Below are positions 26,926 through 35,592 of a stretch of DNA of 64,000 nucleotides, in pieces. Made by a program: the position numbers and the translations under genes. The DNA is from Streptomyces sp. NBC_01431 (GTDB taxonomy: Bacteria > Actinomycetota > Actinomycetes > Streptomycetales > Streptomycetaceae): the NCBI RefSeq assembly GCF_036231355.1, contig NZ_CP109496.1, forward strand, positions 1,178,001 through 1,242,000, given 5' to 3'. Under the pieces are notes generated by a model. The model saw only the letters and a program-made list of their open reading frames with translations, was not told where the DNA came from and did no database searches. Within the stretch, counting starts at the first letter, position 1. Every line of letters starts with the position of its first letter.

Positions 26926-28125
26926 TCAGCGCTCGCCCGCCAGGTCGAGTTCGGCCAGATTCGGCTTCGACTCCACTTCGAGCGGCTTCGGTCGCCGCCA
27001 GTGATGTGCGATGGTCCCGGCCACGGGCCGCCACCACGGATCGGTCGGCAGATCGCCACCGGGCTCGAACGGCTCCCCCGGCCGCGGCGTGGCCAGCCCC
27101 TGGCCCACCGCTCCGGCGACGTCCACGGACCACTCGGCCGGCTCGGCCCACGGGTGCAGCGCGAGGTTGAACGTGCCCCAGTGGATAGGCATCAACGCGC
27201 CGTGCGGAACGCCGCCTTGGAGGTCGAGGTGGGCGCGGAGACCTTCCTCCGGAGTCATGTGGATGTCCGGCCAGAACTCGCTGTACGCACCGACCTGGAT
27301 CATGGTCGCGTCGAACGGGCCGTGCTCCGCGCCGATGTCGCTGAAGCCCCCGAAGTAGCCCGTGTCACCGCTGTGGTAGATCCGGTGCTCGGGCCCCGTC
27401 ACCGCCCACGACGCCCAGAGCGTGTGCTGCTGGTTGCGCAGGCCGCGGCCGCAGAAGTGGCGGGCCGGGGTCGCGGTGAGCGTGATTCCGTTGGCCTTGA
27501 CGGACTCGTTCCAGTCCAGCTCGTGAATCCGGTCGGCCGGTACGCCCCAGTGTTCCAGGTGGGCGCCGACGCCCAGCGGCACCGCGAAGACCGTGCCGGT
27601 TCCGGCCAGCGAGCGGATCGTGGGGAGGTCAAGGTGGTCGTAGTGATCGTGCGAGATGACCACGACGTCGACCGGTCCGAGCGAGGCCAGCGGCACCGGC
27701 ACGGGGTGCAGCCGCTTGGGCCCGGCGAACGGGAACGGAGAACAGCGCTCGCCCCATACGGGGTCGAAGAGCACCCGGCGCCCGTCGATCTCGGCGAGCA
27801 CGCTCGAATGCCCCATCCAGGTGAGCCGCAATCCGGTGACCGGCGGCTTCGCGATGTCCGCGAGCGTCGTCGGGTGCACCGGGATGTTGCCGGTGGGGGC
27901 GCGGCGTACCCGCTGCTCCTTCTCGAAGAACAGCTTCGCGAACTCCAGGGTGGAACCCGTGGGTCTGGTCCGGGCGCCCTCCGGGTTCTGGAACACGCCG
28001 TCCGCGAAGTTCGGCGAGCGGCGGATCCGAGCCATCCGCTCCCCCGTCGGGTCGGCGCCGAACGCGGCCGGCCGCAGTTCGCGCAGCCTGGAGCGGAGTG
28101 GAAGCAGAGAACCAGCGCCGGTCAC
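26926..28125 (-). CDS. MBL-fold hydrolase, NAPE-PLD-like family
   Basis: A 399-aa metallo-beta-lactamase-fold protein. Metal ligands: SHDHYDHLD (HxHxDH, about residue 158), the third His in ATPARHFCGRG, the Asp in IYHSGDTGYF, and a final His in MPIHWGTF. These match the N-acyl-phosphatidylethanolamine phospholipase D/UlaG-like branch, so a phosphodiester or lactone substrate is likely, but the exact one is unknown. The GTG start at 28125 follows AGGAGGTGCC. It is convergent with the broken NTPase gene, 30 bp apart. Confidence 0.88.
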   Translation of the reverse strand: MTGAGSLLPLRSRLRELRPAAFGADPTGERMARIRRSPNFADGVFQNPEGARTRPTGSTLEFAKLFFEKEQRVRRAPTGNIPVHPTTLADIAKPPVTGLRLTWMGHSSVLAEIDGRRVLFDPVWGERCSPFPFAGPKRLHPVPVPLASLGPVDVVVISHDHYDHLDLPTIRSLAGTGTVFAVPLGVGAHLEHWGVPADRIHELDWNESVKANGITLTATPARHFCGRGLRNQQHTLWASWAVTGPEHRIYHSGDTGYFGGFSDIGAEHGPFDATMIQVGAYSEFWPDIHMTPEEGLRAHLDLQGGVPHGALMPIHWGTFNLALHPWAEPAEWSVDVAGAVGQGLATPRPGEPFEPGGDLPTDPWWRPVAGTIAHHWRRPKPLEVESKPNLAELDLAGER

Positions 28126-28294
28126 GGCACCTCCTGGGGCTCGGGGGTCGTTCCATTATGTGCGGCGACCGTGCACGCGCCCGCGGGCAGGTGGCCGAGG
28201 AGGGTCCCTCGGACGCCGCCGCGACCGTGCCCGACTGTCTGTCCGCCGCGGGCGCCGACTTCGGGCGGTCAGGCCGGGCGATCTGGTCGGTCGG

Positions 28295-28741
28295 TCAGGC
28301 GCCTTGGCGGGGCTGGCCGTAGGCCCGCTCGACGCGGAGCCTCAGTACGAGGCGACGGTCGCGCACCATGGCGGCGCGGTACTCGTCCCAGTCGGGGTGC
28401 TCGCCTTGCACGTCCCGGAAGAGGGAGACCAGTTCCTCGACCGTTTCGTCGTGCGGGTCGGCCGCGACCGGGGTGAGATCGGCGGTCCCCTCGGCGACGG
28501 TCCAGGCCCAGCGGTCCTCGCTGGTGACGTGGTAGCTGGCACGGGGATCGCGGCGCAGGTTCCTGGTCTTGGCCCGGTCGTCGGTGAGCGAGACCTTGAT
28601 GACGCCGTCGTCGGGGTAATAGGCGTGGTTGACGTTGGAGAGCTGGGGCCGCCCGTCCCGCTTCAGGGTGACCAGGACGCCGCCGTCCTGCGCGCCGACC
28701 AGTTTCAGGAGGGCTTCCTGGGGTGCGTCGAATGCCGTCAT
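28295..28741 (-). CDS. F420-dependent PPOX-class oxidoreductase
   Basis: A 148-aa split-barrel flavin/F420 protein. VLVTLKRDGRPQLSNVNHAYY and VIKVSLTDDRAKTRNLRRDPR are typical of the TIGR03618 F420-binding group, as is the late segment YRAAMVRDRRLVLRLRVERAYG. It probably reduces a small substrate with F420H2 or binds F420/haem. It stands alone. Confidence 0.85.
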   Translation of the reverse strand: MTAFDAPQEALLKLVGAQDGGVLVTLKRDGRPQLSNVNHAYYPDDGVIKVSLTDDRAKTRNLRRDPRASYHVTSEDRWAWTVAEGTADLTPVAADPHDETVEELVSLFRDVQGEHPDWDEYRAAMVRDRRLVLRLRVERAYGQPRQGA

Positions 28742-29208
28742 GCCTGGGAAACGCCGAGAGGGACGGCCGGATTCCCCAGGCGCTGGTTCACCGCCGTCCG
28801 GCCAGGCCCTCGGGCCCGAAGATCGGCGGCCCGGCACCCCGGATGCACGCCGCAAGCGGCCCGGCGGGGGCCACGACTGCGGGGCTGAACCCCGGCCCAG
28901 CGCCCGGCGCCCGGCGGTGGCCCGGACGCCGGGCGCACCGCAGCCCTGGCCTCCCGGGGCCCCGCCCCGACGCCGCCGCAGAAATCGGCCCGGCAAAGGA
29001 CCACCACCGTCCAGCCGGCGCCCGGCCCAGCGCCCGACGCCAACACCCGACAAGCGGCCCGGCGACCCGAGGCCCCGGACGACGCCCCACCGCGGCCCGG
29101 CTTCTCTGCTTCCCGGCGACCGAATCGCACCGCAGACATCCAGTCACCGTCCGGCTCGGCCCGGCCAATCCCCGGAATCGGGCTTGCCGCGCCTGGCATG
29201 ATGCGCGG
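28742..29208. other. Divergent intergenic region, extremely GC-rich
   Basis: About 470 bp between two divergent genes. The middle (28800-29100) is dominated by CCCGG/GCCCGGC short repeats. No gene is supported. Confidence 0.5.
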
Positions 29209-29880
29209 ATGATCACGCCGATACCGCACGTAGTGCCCGCCGGCCGCATGGCCCGGCAGCCGCAGCCGTCGTTCGTCCTGCCCGGCGGGCGGGAACTGCG
29301 CCCCTGGCGGGAGTCGGACGCCTCCGTTCTGGAGGCCTCGTGCCGCGATCCGGAGATCGTCCAGTGGAACCGCGTCGAGGCCCTGTCGCCGCGCACCGCC
29401 CGCGAGAAGATCGCCCGCTGGGGACAGCGCTGGACGGAGGAGGCCGCCGCGATCTGGGCGATCTCACGGCGGGACGACGCCAAAGCCGTGGGGCTCATCG
29501 GGATCGGTGACCTCGATCTGCGCGGCGGCAGCGGCGAGCTCCTCTACTGGCTGCTGCCCGCCGGACGCGGGGCCGGTGCGGCGCTCGACGCCACCCTGCG
29601 GGTCAGCCGGTGGGCGCTGGAGGAACTCGGGCTGCACCGGATCCGGATCACGCATTCGGTGGAGAACCCCGCCTCCTGCCGAGTGGCCGAGCGGGCCGGT
29701 TACACCCTGGAAGGCACGATGCGCAGCGCACTGCTGCACTCCGACGGTTGGCACGACGAGCACTTGCACGCCCGGGTGGCCGGCGACCCCTGGCCGATGG
29801 GACCGGCCTTCGAGGAGGGCGAACCCGGTCGCCGCAAAGGCGGCCCGACCCGGGCGGCCCACGGCCGGGTGCGTGCCTGA
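29209..29880 (+). CDS. GNAT family N-acetyltransferase (RimJ/RimL-like)
   Basis: A 223-aa acetyltransferase of the Acetyltransf_3 type. LRPWRESDASVL opens the domain near residue 32. LLPAGRGAGAALDATLRV (about 115-132) is the acetyl-CoA-binding motif A, and RIRITHSVENPASCRVAERAGY (split here as VENPASCRVAERAGYTLEG) is the classic RimJ/RimL C-terminal signature. The protein target is unknown. The ATG at 29209 is chosen from where the coding pattern begins. Confidence 0.88.
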   Translation: MITPIPHVVPAGRMARQPQPSFVLPGGRELRPWRESDASVLEASCRDPEIVQWNRVEALSPRTAREKIARWGQRWTEEAAAIWAISRRDDAKAVGLIGIGDLDLRGGSGELLYWLLPAGRGAGAALDATLRVSRWALEELGLHRIRITHSVENPASCRVAERAGYTLEGTMRSALLHSDGWHDEHLHARVAGDPWPMGPAFEEGEPGRRKGGPTRAAHGRVRA

Positions 29881-29939
29881 GATCCGGCCAGTGAGCGTGG
29901 GACAGGGGTGGAGAACGTAAGACGCGGGTGGTGACGCGG

Positions 29940-30200
29940 CAGCGACACCGGGCCGCCGACCCTGGACGAAGTGACCGTAAGCGCGCTGAAACGGCAGCGA
30001 CACCGGACGGCGGACCCGGCACCATGTGCGGGCGGTGAAACCGCAGCGACACCGCGCGGCCGACTCCGCACCATGAGCGAGTCGTGAAACCCCAGCAACA
30101 CCCCACCGCCGACCCAGCACCACATGCGCGCGGAGAAACCCCAGCGACACCGCGCCGCGGACCCGGCACCATGTGCGGGTGGACCAAGTGACCGTAAGCG
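29940..30200. repeat. 49-bp tandem repeat leading into the immunity-like gene
   Basis: The segment CAGCGACACC recurs at 29940, 29995, 30044, 30093 (one mismatch) and 30142. The first interval is 55 and the next three are 49 nt. Each unit also holds GTGAAACC-like and GCACCATGTGCGG-like stretches. The 20-mer beginning GGAC and ending GTGACCGTAAGCG occurs at both ends of the array (29964 and 30181, one difference). The second copy includes the start codon of the following gene. Confidence 0.9.
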
Positions 30201-30700
30201 ATGAAGACCGCCGACTCCTCGGACTGTGGGCCGCCGACTGCGCCGAGCGGGTGCTGCCGCTGTTCGAGGCTGCGGCTCCCGATGACACCCGGCCTCGCGA
30301 GGCGATCGAGGTCCTGCGGAGCTTCACGCAGACCGGGAGGCGGACCGCGCGGCTGCGCTCCGTCAGCTGGGCGGCTCACAAAGCCGCGCGCGACGTCGAG
30401 GATCCGGCCGCCACAGCCGCCGCCCGTGCCGCCTGCTACGCGGCAGGCGCCCCTTACATCCACGCCCTGGCCACCCCTCACCAGGCGCGCCACATCCACG
30501 GGCCCGCGCTCTACGCGGCGCTCGCTCGCGAGTTCGCGGCGGGCGACGACCCCGCCGTCGGTGACAGGGAAGTGCACTGGGCGATCGGTCACGCCTCACC
30601 CGCCGTCCGCTCGCTGACGCGGCAGTTGCCTGCTTGCGAGCCAGGTCGCAGCCGACTGGCCGAGCTTCGCCATCGACTGGACGCAGCCCTTCGCCTCTGA
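30188..30700 (+). CDS. Imm5-like putative immunity protein
   Basis: A 170-aa helical, alanine-rich protein. DRRLLGLWAADCAERVLPLF near the N terminus and RPREAIEVLRSF after it resemble proteins annotated as putative immunity proteins with an Imm5-like domain. No toxin gene is adjacent, so it may be an orphan antitoxin or serve another role. I prefer the GTG at 30188, which gives the typical N terminus; GTG codons at 30173 and 30179 are also in frame. The start region is duplicated 217 bp upstream. Confidence 0.7.
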   Translation: MTVSDEDRRLLGLWAADCAERVLPLFEAAAPDDTRPREAIEVLRSFTQTGRRTARLRSVSWAAHKAARDVEDPAATAAARAACYAAGAPYIHALATPHQARHIHGPALYAALAREFAAGDDPAVGDREVHWAIGHASPAVRSLTRQLPACEPGRSRLAELRHRLDAALRL

Positions 30701-31129
30701 CCGGCGAGCGTGCACCCCCCTTCCCATTGACCCCCCGCGCTCGACGGCAGACGCGAGCCCCGCCGCGACCCACTACGCACGCGCCACCGCGAAGGCTCGC
30801 GCGACGAGCGACGACACCGCCCTCATCCGCATGCGGATACTCGACATGCGGGTACTCGACCGGGCCGGCCGTGACGGCGTCATCTGGCCGCACCACATCC
30901 ACGACGGCCACCTACGGCGGCACCGTGCCCCCGGTACGGGGAACGCCGACGAGCTCACGCGGCGCGGCTACACCTTCGCGGCCTCCCTCGGCAGCTCGCC
31001 CCGGCACCGCCGAAACCCGGCACCGTACACGGCCGTAACTACCCGCCATCACACCTCCGCCGGTCCGGCCGATTACGCCCACAGCAAGTAACCGTTCCGA
31101 ACCGCCCGCCCGGCAGGCAGAGTCGGGGC
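30701..31129. other. Intergenic region with possible coding remnant
   Basis: About 430 bp. A plus-strand frame (about 30760-30950) has high third-position GC and reads SDDTALIRMRILDMRVLDRA, including a 15-bp tandem duplication (ATGCGGATACTCGAC then ATGCGGGTACTCGAC, 30832-30861). No start, ribosome site or family is recognised, so I treat it as a possible remnant and not a gene. Confidence 0.35.
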
Positions 31130-32122
31130 ATGAGAGTGCTGATGCTGGGTGGTACGGAATTCGTCGGCCGGGCCGTGACCGAAGCGGCGCTGGCTCGCGG
31201 TCACGAGGTGACGGTGTTTCACCGGGGCCGCCACGAGGCGCCGGCGGGGGTGGTCTCACTGCACGGCGACCGCACCGCCAAGGGCGGGCTCGCGGCGCTG
31301 GAGGACGGCGAGTGGGACGTGGTCGTCGACACCTGGTCGCACGCCCCGGCCGTCGTCCGCGACGCGGCCCGGCTGCTGTGCGGGCGGGCCGGCCAGTATG
31401 CGTACGTATCGAGCCGGTCGGTGTACCCCCACCCCACCCCGGTCGGCGCCGACGAGGACACACCGCTGGTGGCGGGCTCCCCCGACGACGTGGACGAGGT
31501 GGACTACCCGTCGGCCAAGCGCGGCGGCGAACTCGCCGCGGTGCGCGAATTCGGCGCGGAGCGCACGCTGTTGGTGCGCGCGGGTCTGGTCCTCGGCCCG
31601 TGGGAGAACATCGGCCGACTCCCGTGGTGGCTGACCCGGGCCGCACAAGGCGGCGACATGCTGGCCCCCGGCCCGCGCGATCTGGGCGTGCAGTACATCG
31701 ACTGCCGCGACCTGGCGCAGTGGACCCTGGACGCGGCGGAGGCCGGGCTCAGTGGTCCGTACAACCTGGTCAGTCCGGCAGGCCACACCACCATGGGCGG
31801 ACTGCTCGAAGCGTGCGTCGAGGTCACCGGCGGCGGGGCGGTGCTGCGCTGGACCGAGGCCGAGCCGATCCTGGCGGCCGGTATCGCGCCGTGGCTCCAG
31901 CTGCCCGTGTGGATTCCGCCGGGCGAGATGCACGACACGATGCACGGCTCGTCGGTCGCGAAGGCCGTGGCGGCCGGGCTCCACTGCCGCCCCGTGTCGG
32001 AGACCGTCGCCGACACCTGGGCCTGGCTCCGCTCGGTCGGCGGGACCGCGCCGCAGCGCCCGGACCGCCCTCAGGTCGGCCTCGACCCGGAGACGGAGGC
32101 CAAGGTGCTCGGCCGCAGCTGA
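31130..32122 (+). CDS. NAD(P)-dependent epimerase/dehydratase (extended SDR)
   Basis: A 330-aa extended short-chain dehydrogenase. The dinucleotide loop is MLGGTEFVG (residues 5-13), and the catalytic pair is in YPSAK (about 125-129). The set FHRGRHE after strand 2 suggests NADP preference. Such proteins act on sugar nucleotides or reduce carbonyls; the substrate is not evident. It stands alone, followed by a repeat tract. Confidence 0.87.
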   Translation: MRVLMLGGTEFVGRAVTEAALARGHEVTVFHRGRHEAPAGVVSLHGDRTAKGGLAALEDGEWDVVVDTWSHAPAVVRDAARLLCGRAGQYAYVSSRSVYPHPTPVGADEDTPLVAGSPDDVDEVDYPSAKRGGELAAVREFGAERTLLVRAGLVLGPWENIGRLPWWLTRAAQGGDMLAPGPRDLGVQYIDCRDLAQWTLDAAEAGLSGPYNLVSPAGHTTMGGLLEACVEVTGGGAVLRWTEAEPILAAGIAPWLQLPVWIPPGEMHDTMHGSSVAKAVAAGLHCRPVSETVADTWAWLRSVGGTAPQRPDRPQVGLDPETEAKVLGRS

Positions 32123-32146
32123 CCGGCCGGACTCTCTCCTCGGGGC

Positions 32147-32310
32147 GATCAGCCCCAGCCCCTCGCACCACGGCCACCCCTGACCGGCCCAGCCCCACCC
32201 CTCGGGACGGTCAGCCCCAGCCCCTCGCACCACGGCCACCCCTGACCGGCCCGGACCCGCCCCTTTCGGGCGATCAGCCGAAGCCCCTCCGGCCACGGCC
32301 ACATCATCGC
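32147..32310. repeat. Three tandem copies of a 62-63-bp unit
   Basis: The unit begins GATCAGCCCCAGCCCCTCG and contains ACCACGGCCACCCCTGACCGG. TCAGCC anchors occur at 32149, 32211 and 32274. The first two copies are nearly identical and the third is diverged. The first copy also forms a GGGGC-gatca-GCCCC hairpin. It sits between convergent genes and may serve as a terminator region. Confidence 0.85.
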
Positions 32311-32336
32311 CACCGCCATCACCGACTGACGTACCG

Positions 32337-33128
32337 TCAAAGAGGCAGCAGATCAGGGCGCTTGGGCGTGACCTCGTCGCCCGAGGACTCGCCTCGCAGC
32401 CGCCGCCCGATCCACGGCACCAGGTATTCGCGCGCCCAGTGGATGTCGTCGCGCCGCACCTCCAGGGTGTTGCGCGGCGGCAGCGGGGGCCACGGCTGGT
32501 CCGGGTCGGCCGGTACGTCGAGGCCGAGCACCTGGGCGGCGCGCAGTGCGACCCGGGTGTGTCCCTCCGCCGAGAGGTGCAGCCGGTCGGCGTCCCAGGC
32601 CCGCCGGTCCTGGACGGACTTCAGCGACCAGAGGTCGAGCACCGGGCAGTCGTAGCGGTCCGCCATGGCCCGCACATGCCCGTTGTACGTCGCGATCTTG
32701 CCGCGCAGATGGCGGAGCAGGGTGACGCCTCGGGTGTCGAAGCCGGTGGTCACCATGACGGTGCCGACCGACGACTTCAGGTCGGCGAGCGCCCGCTCGA
32801 AGCGTTCGGCCACCTCGTCGGGGTCGGTGCCGGGCCGGATGATGTCGTTGCCGCCCGCGCAGAAGCTCACCAGGTCCGGGGCGAGCTCCTTGGCGCGGGG
32901 CACCTGGTCCTCGACGATCTGGTCGAGGAGCTTGCCGCGCACCGCGAGGTTGGCGTAGCGGAAGGCACCTTCCGGCCGCTGGTCTGCGAGCAGCACCGCG
33001 AACCGGTCCGCCCAGCCGACGAACGTACCGTCCGGGCCGGGGTCGCCGACGCCTTCCGTGAAACTGTCGCCGATCGCCGTATACGACCCGAACGCGCCGC
33101 TGCTGAATGATCTCGAATCGTCTGCCAC
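32337..33128 (-). CDS. SGNH/GDSL-family hydrolase
   Basis: A 263-aa esterase-like protein without a signal peptide. Block I AIGDSFTEGVGD gives the nucleophile Ser; block II holds Gly in NLAVRGK; block III is GGND; block V is WDADRLHLSAEGH with the Asp-His pair. All four invariant residues are present. The acyl substrate is unknown, and it probably acts in the cytoplasm. Confidence 0.9.
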   Translation of the reverse strand: MADDSRSFSSGAFGSYTAIGDSFTEGVGDPGPDGTFVGWADRFAVLLADQRPEGAFRYANLAVRGKLLDQIVEDQVPRAKELAPDLVSFCAGGNDIIRPGTDPDEVAERFERALADLKSSVGTVMVTTGFDTRGVTLLRHLRGKIATYNGHVRAMADRYDCPVLDLWSLKSVQDRRAWDADRLHLSAEGHTRVALRAAQVLGLDVPADPDQPWPPLPPRNTLEVRRDDIHWAREYLVPWIGRRLRGESSGDEVTPKRPDLLPL

Positions 33129-33278
33129 GAGGGCTCATCCTCCACCCCCGCAAGTGACCTACGCCACCGTAGGGAGGGGTTGACGACGGGTGAGATAGAC
33201 CACCCGGTCAGTTTTCCCGGACCGGGAATACGGGCCCGGGGGCTCCGCGCCGGCCGCCCCGGGCTCCGGTTCGCGAGG

Positions 33279-33308
33279 TGAACTGCCCCTACGGATCAGG
33301 GCAGTTCA
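33279..33308. terminator. Terminator of the alpha-galactosidase gene
   Basis: TGAACTGCCC and GGGCAGTTCA form a perfect 10-bp stem with a 10-nt loop, beginning 17 nt after the minus-strand stop codon at 33326. Confidence 0.85.
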
Positions 33309-33325
33309 AGCCGGGGAAGGCGTTA

Positions 33326-35422
33326 TCAGCGGGCGCGTCGCAGCCGGAACACCGCCGCGTCCAGATCACCGCGCAGTCCGGTGGCGAGCCCGCGGTGCAG
33401 CAGCACGGCTCCCCGGTGGACCGCCCCGGTGTCGAGGCACTCGTACGCCGCGGTGGCGTCGAGCCCGCGCAACCGGACGGCGGGCGGAAGCTCTCCGTGG
33501 CGCTGAGCCTGGAGCCAGGCCAGGACGACGGTGTCGTCGCCCCGGGTGTACTGGACGGCGCTCAGCCCGCCCTCGGGTGCCCGCAGCCGGTACTGGGTGC
33601 CGAGCTGCACCACCGGGCGGATCTCCTTGTACAGCGCCACCCACTCGCGCGCCTCGGCGAGTTCGGCCGCGCTCCACCGGTTCAGGTCGCCGCCCACGCC
33701 CAGCACGCCGGCCATCGCGCTCACGAAACGGAAGCGGAGGCTGCTGGCCCGCCCGTTGAGCTGCTCGTTGGGGCTGTCGGTCACCCAGGCCGCCATCACC
33801 CGGGCGGGGTGCAGCTGGCTGAAGCCGTGCTGGATGGCGAGCCGGTCCAGCGGGTCGGTGTTGTCGGAGGTCCACACCTGGTCGGTGCGCGAGAGCACCC
33901 CGAGGTCGACGCGCCCGCCGCCACCCGAGCAGGACTCGAAGGCGACCCGCGGGTGCGCGGCGCGCAGTTGGTCGAGCAGCGCGTAGAACGCCTCCACGTG
34001 TTCGACCCACAGCTTCTGCGGATACGGCTCGTCCGGCCAGCCCGCCTCGGTGAAGCACCGGTTGAAGTCCCATTTCACGTAGTCGACGGGAGCACTGGAG
34101 AGCAGCCCGTCCAGCTGCTCCCACAGGTATGCGCGGACGTCGCGGCGCGCGAGGTTCAGGACGAGCTGATGGCGGAACTCGGTGCGGCTTCGGCCGAGTT
34201 GATGCTGCACCCAGTCGGGGTGGGCACGGTAGAGGTCGCTGTCGGGGTTGACCATCTCCGGCTCGACCCAGATCCCGAACTGCATGCCGAGCGCGTGCAC
34301 TTCGTCCGCCAGGGGCTTCAACCCACCGGGGAATCGGGCCGGGTTGGGGCTCCAGTCACCGAGGCCCGCCGCGTCGTGGGTGCGGGCGCCGAACCAGCCG
34401 TCGTCGACGACGAACAGTTCCACGCCCATGTCGGCCGCGCGGTGCGCGAGGGCGCGCTGCTGATCCTCGGAGATGTCGAAGCCGGTCGCCTCCCAGGAGT
34501 TGAAGAGCACCGGCCGCGGTTCCCCGGCGCGCGGAATCACCCGGGCCAGCTGCCAGGCGTGCCATTCCCGGCTCGCGCCGCCGAAGCCGCCCCCGCTCCA
34601 CAGCCCGGCGAACACGGGCGAGGTGTACGCCTGACCGGGCGCGAGCAGCACCAGACCCGCGTCGTCGTGCCCGGCGCCGCCGTTGATCTGCACCCGCCCG
34701 TCGGGCAGTGCGTGCACCGCGATGCGCCAGGACCCCGACCAGCCGAGCGCGCACCCGTACACCTCTCCGCTCTCCTCGGTCGCGGCGCCGTCGGCGTCGA
34801 GCGCGACCCAGGGCAGGTGCTGGTGCCCGGTGTGACCGCGCCTGCTGCCGAGTACCTTCTCGCCGGGGGTGAGTTCGCTGCGTACGAGACGGGACTCGGC
34901 GGCCCAGCGGCCGTGCAGCTGGCTGAGCCGCCAGCCGTCGCGCTCCGGCAGCGTCCAGGCGGCGGCGTCCGCGCGCAGCAACTCCAGTGCGCCGTCGGCT
35001 CCTTGATGTGCGGCGGTCACCCATCGCTCCACGACGTCGAAGTCGTCGCGCATCCGGTAGTGCAGGGTGAGCGCGAGACCGTTGGCGGGGTCGGTGAACG
35101 TCAGGCGCAGCTCGTCACCGTCGACGTCCGAGTCGGCGAAGCGCCACTCGGTGCCCCGCGCCTGTCCGGTACGCACCGAGAGCGCCGGGCGCACGAAACG
35201 CGGCCCGCCCTCCACCGGGTACTCCTCCACGCCGTCCAGACGCGACTCGAACGGCCACGGGGGCGGCAGGGGCTCGCGGGCCAGAGCTGCCGCGTCGGCG
35301 ACCGAGATCCTGGGGCCCCAGTGGAGGTGCAGCAGTTCCTCCCGGTCCGTGAGGTGCAGCGCATAGCTGCTGGTCCGACCGGACAGCAGCCAAAGACGTC
35401 CGTTGTCACCGAGCTCGATCAT
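33326..35422 (-). CDS. GH36 alpha-galactosidase
   Basis: A 698-aa cytoplasmic glycoside hydrolase of GH36 length. An N-terminal beta-sandwich (to about residue 300) is followed by the catalytic barrel. FVVDDGWFG is near residue 347, GIWVEPEMV near 390, the nucleophile Asp is in DYVKWDFNR (about 455), and the acid/base Asp is in VWTSDNTDP (about 525), with ESCSGGGGRVDLG between them. It should release terminal alpha-galactose from oligosaccharides such as raffinose or melibiose. The ATG at 35422 is preferred. No transporter or regulator is adjacent. Confidence 0.93.
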   Translation of the reverse strand: MIELGDNGRLWLLSGRTSSYALHLTDREELLHLHWGPRISVADAAALAREPLPPPWPFESRLDGVEEYPVEGGPRFVRPALSVRTGQARGTEWRFADSDVDGDELRLTFTDPANGLALTLHYRMRDDFDVVERWVTAAHQGADGALELLRADAAAWTLPERDGWRLSQLHGRWAAESRLVRSELTPGEKVLGSRRGHTGHQHLPWVALDADGAATEESGEVYGCALGWSGSWRIAVHALPDGRVQINGGAGHDDAGLVLLAPGQAYTSPVFAGLWSGGGFGGASREWHAWQLARVIPRAGEPRPVLFNSWEATGFDISEDQQRALAHRAADMGVELFVVDDGWFGARTHDAAGLGDWSPNPARFPGGLKPLADEVHALGMQFGIWVEPEMVNPDSDLYRAHPDWVQHQLGRSRTEFRHQLVLNLARRDVRAYLWEQLDGLLSSAPVDYVKWDFNRCFTEAGWPDEPYPQKLWVEHVEAFYALLDQLRAAHPRVAFESCSGGGGRVDLGVLSRTDQVWTSDNTDPLDRLAIQHGFSQLHPARVMAAWVTDSPNEQLNGRASSLRFRFVSAMAGVLGVGGDLNRWSAAELAEAREWVALYKEIRPVVQLGTQYRLRAPEGGLSAVQYTRGDDTVVLAWLQAQRHGELPPAVRLRGLDATAAYECLDTGAVHRGAVLLHRGLATGLRGDLDAAVFRLRRAR

Positions 35423-35592
35423 CACGACCCCCAGATCCGCACACATACGCACACATACGCACAGGATCGGGGTGGAGGTGCCTCGGGGGCAACGCTTGTG
35501 CGGTGTGCAGGGAGATGGTTGCCCCAGGAATGCATGTCGTATCGTCGGGAGACGCGCAGGCCGCGCCACCCGGATCGACGTCAGGAGCCGCC

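Noticed and set aside
29940..30200. CRISPR-like array
   Set aside because: Units are contiguous without variable spacers, drift in sequence, and no cas genes are near.
29464..30327. 287-codon minus-strand frame through the 49-bp repeats, with recurring peptide segments
   Set aside because: The peptide repetition merely mirrors the DNA repeats, and both ends lie antisense to real genes.
32149..32302. Minus-strand frame with repeated GVAVVRGAGADRP peptide
   Set aside because: A by-product of the 62-bp DNA repeat between two convergent genes.
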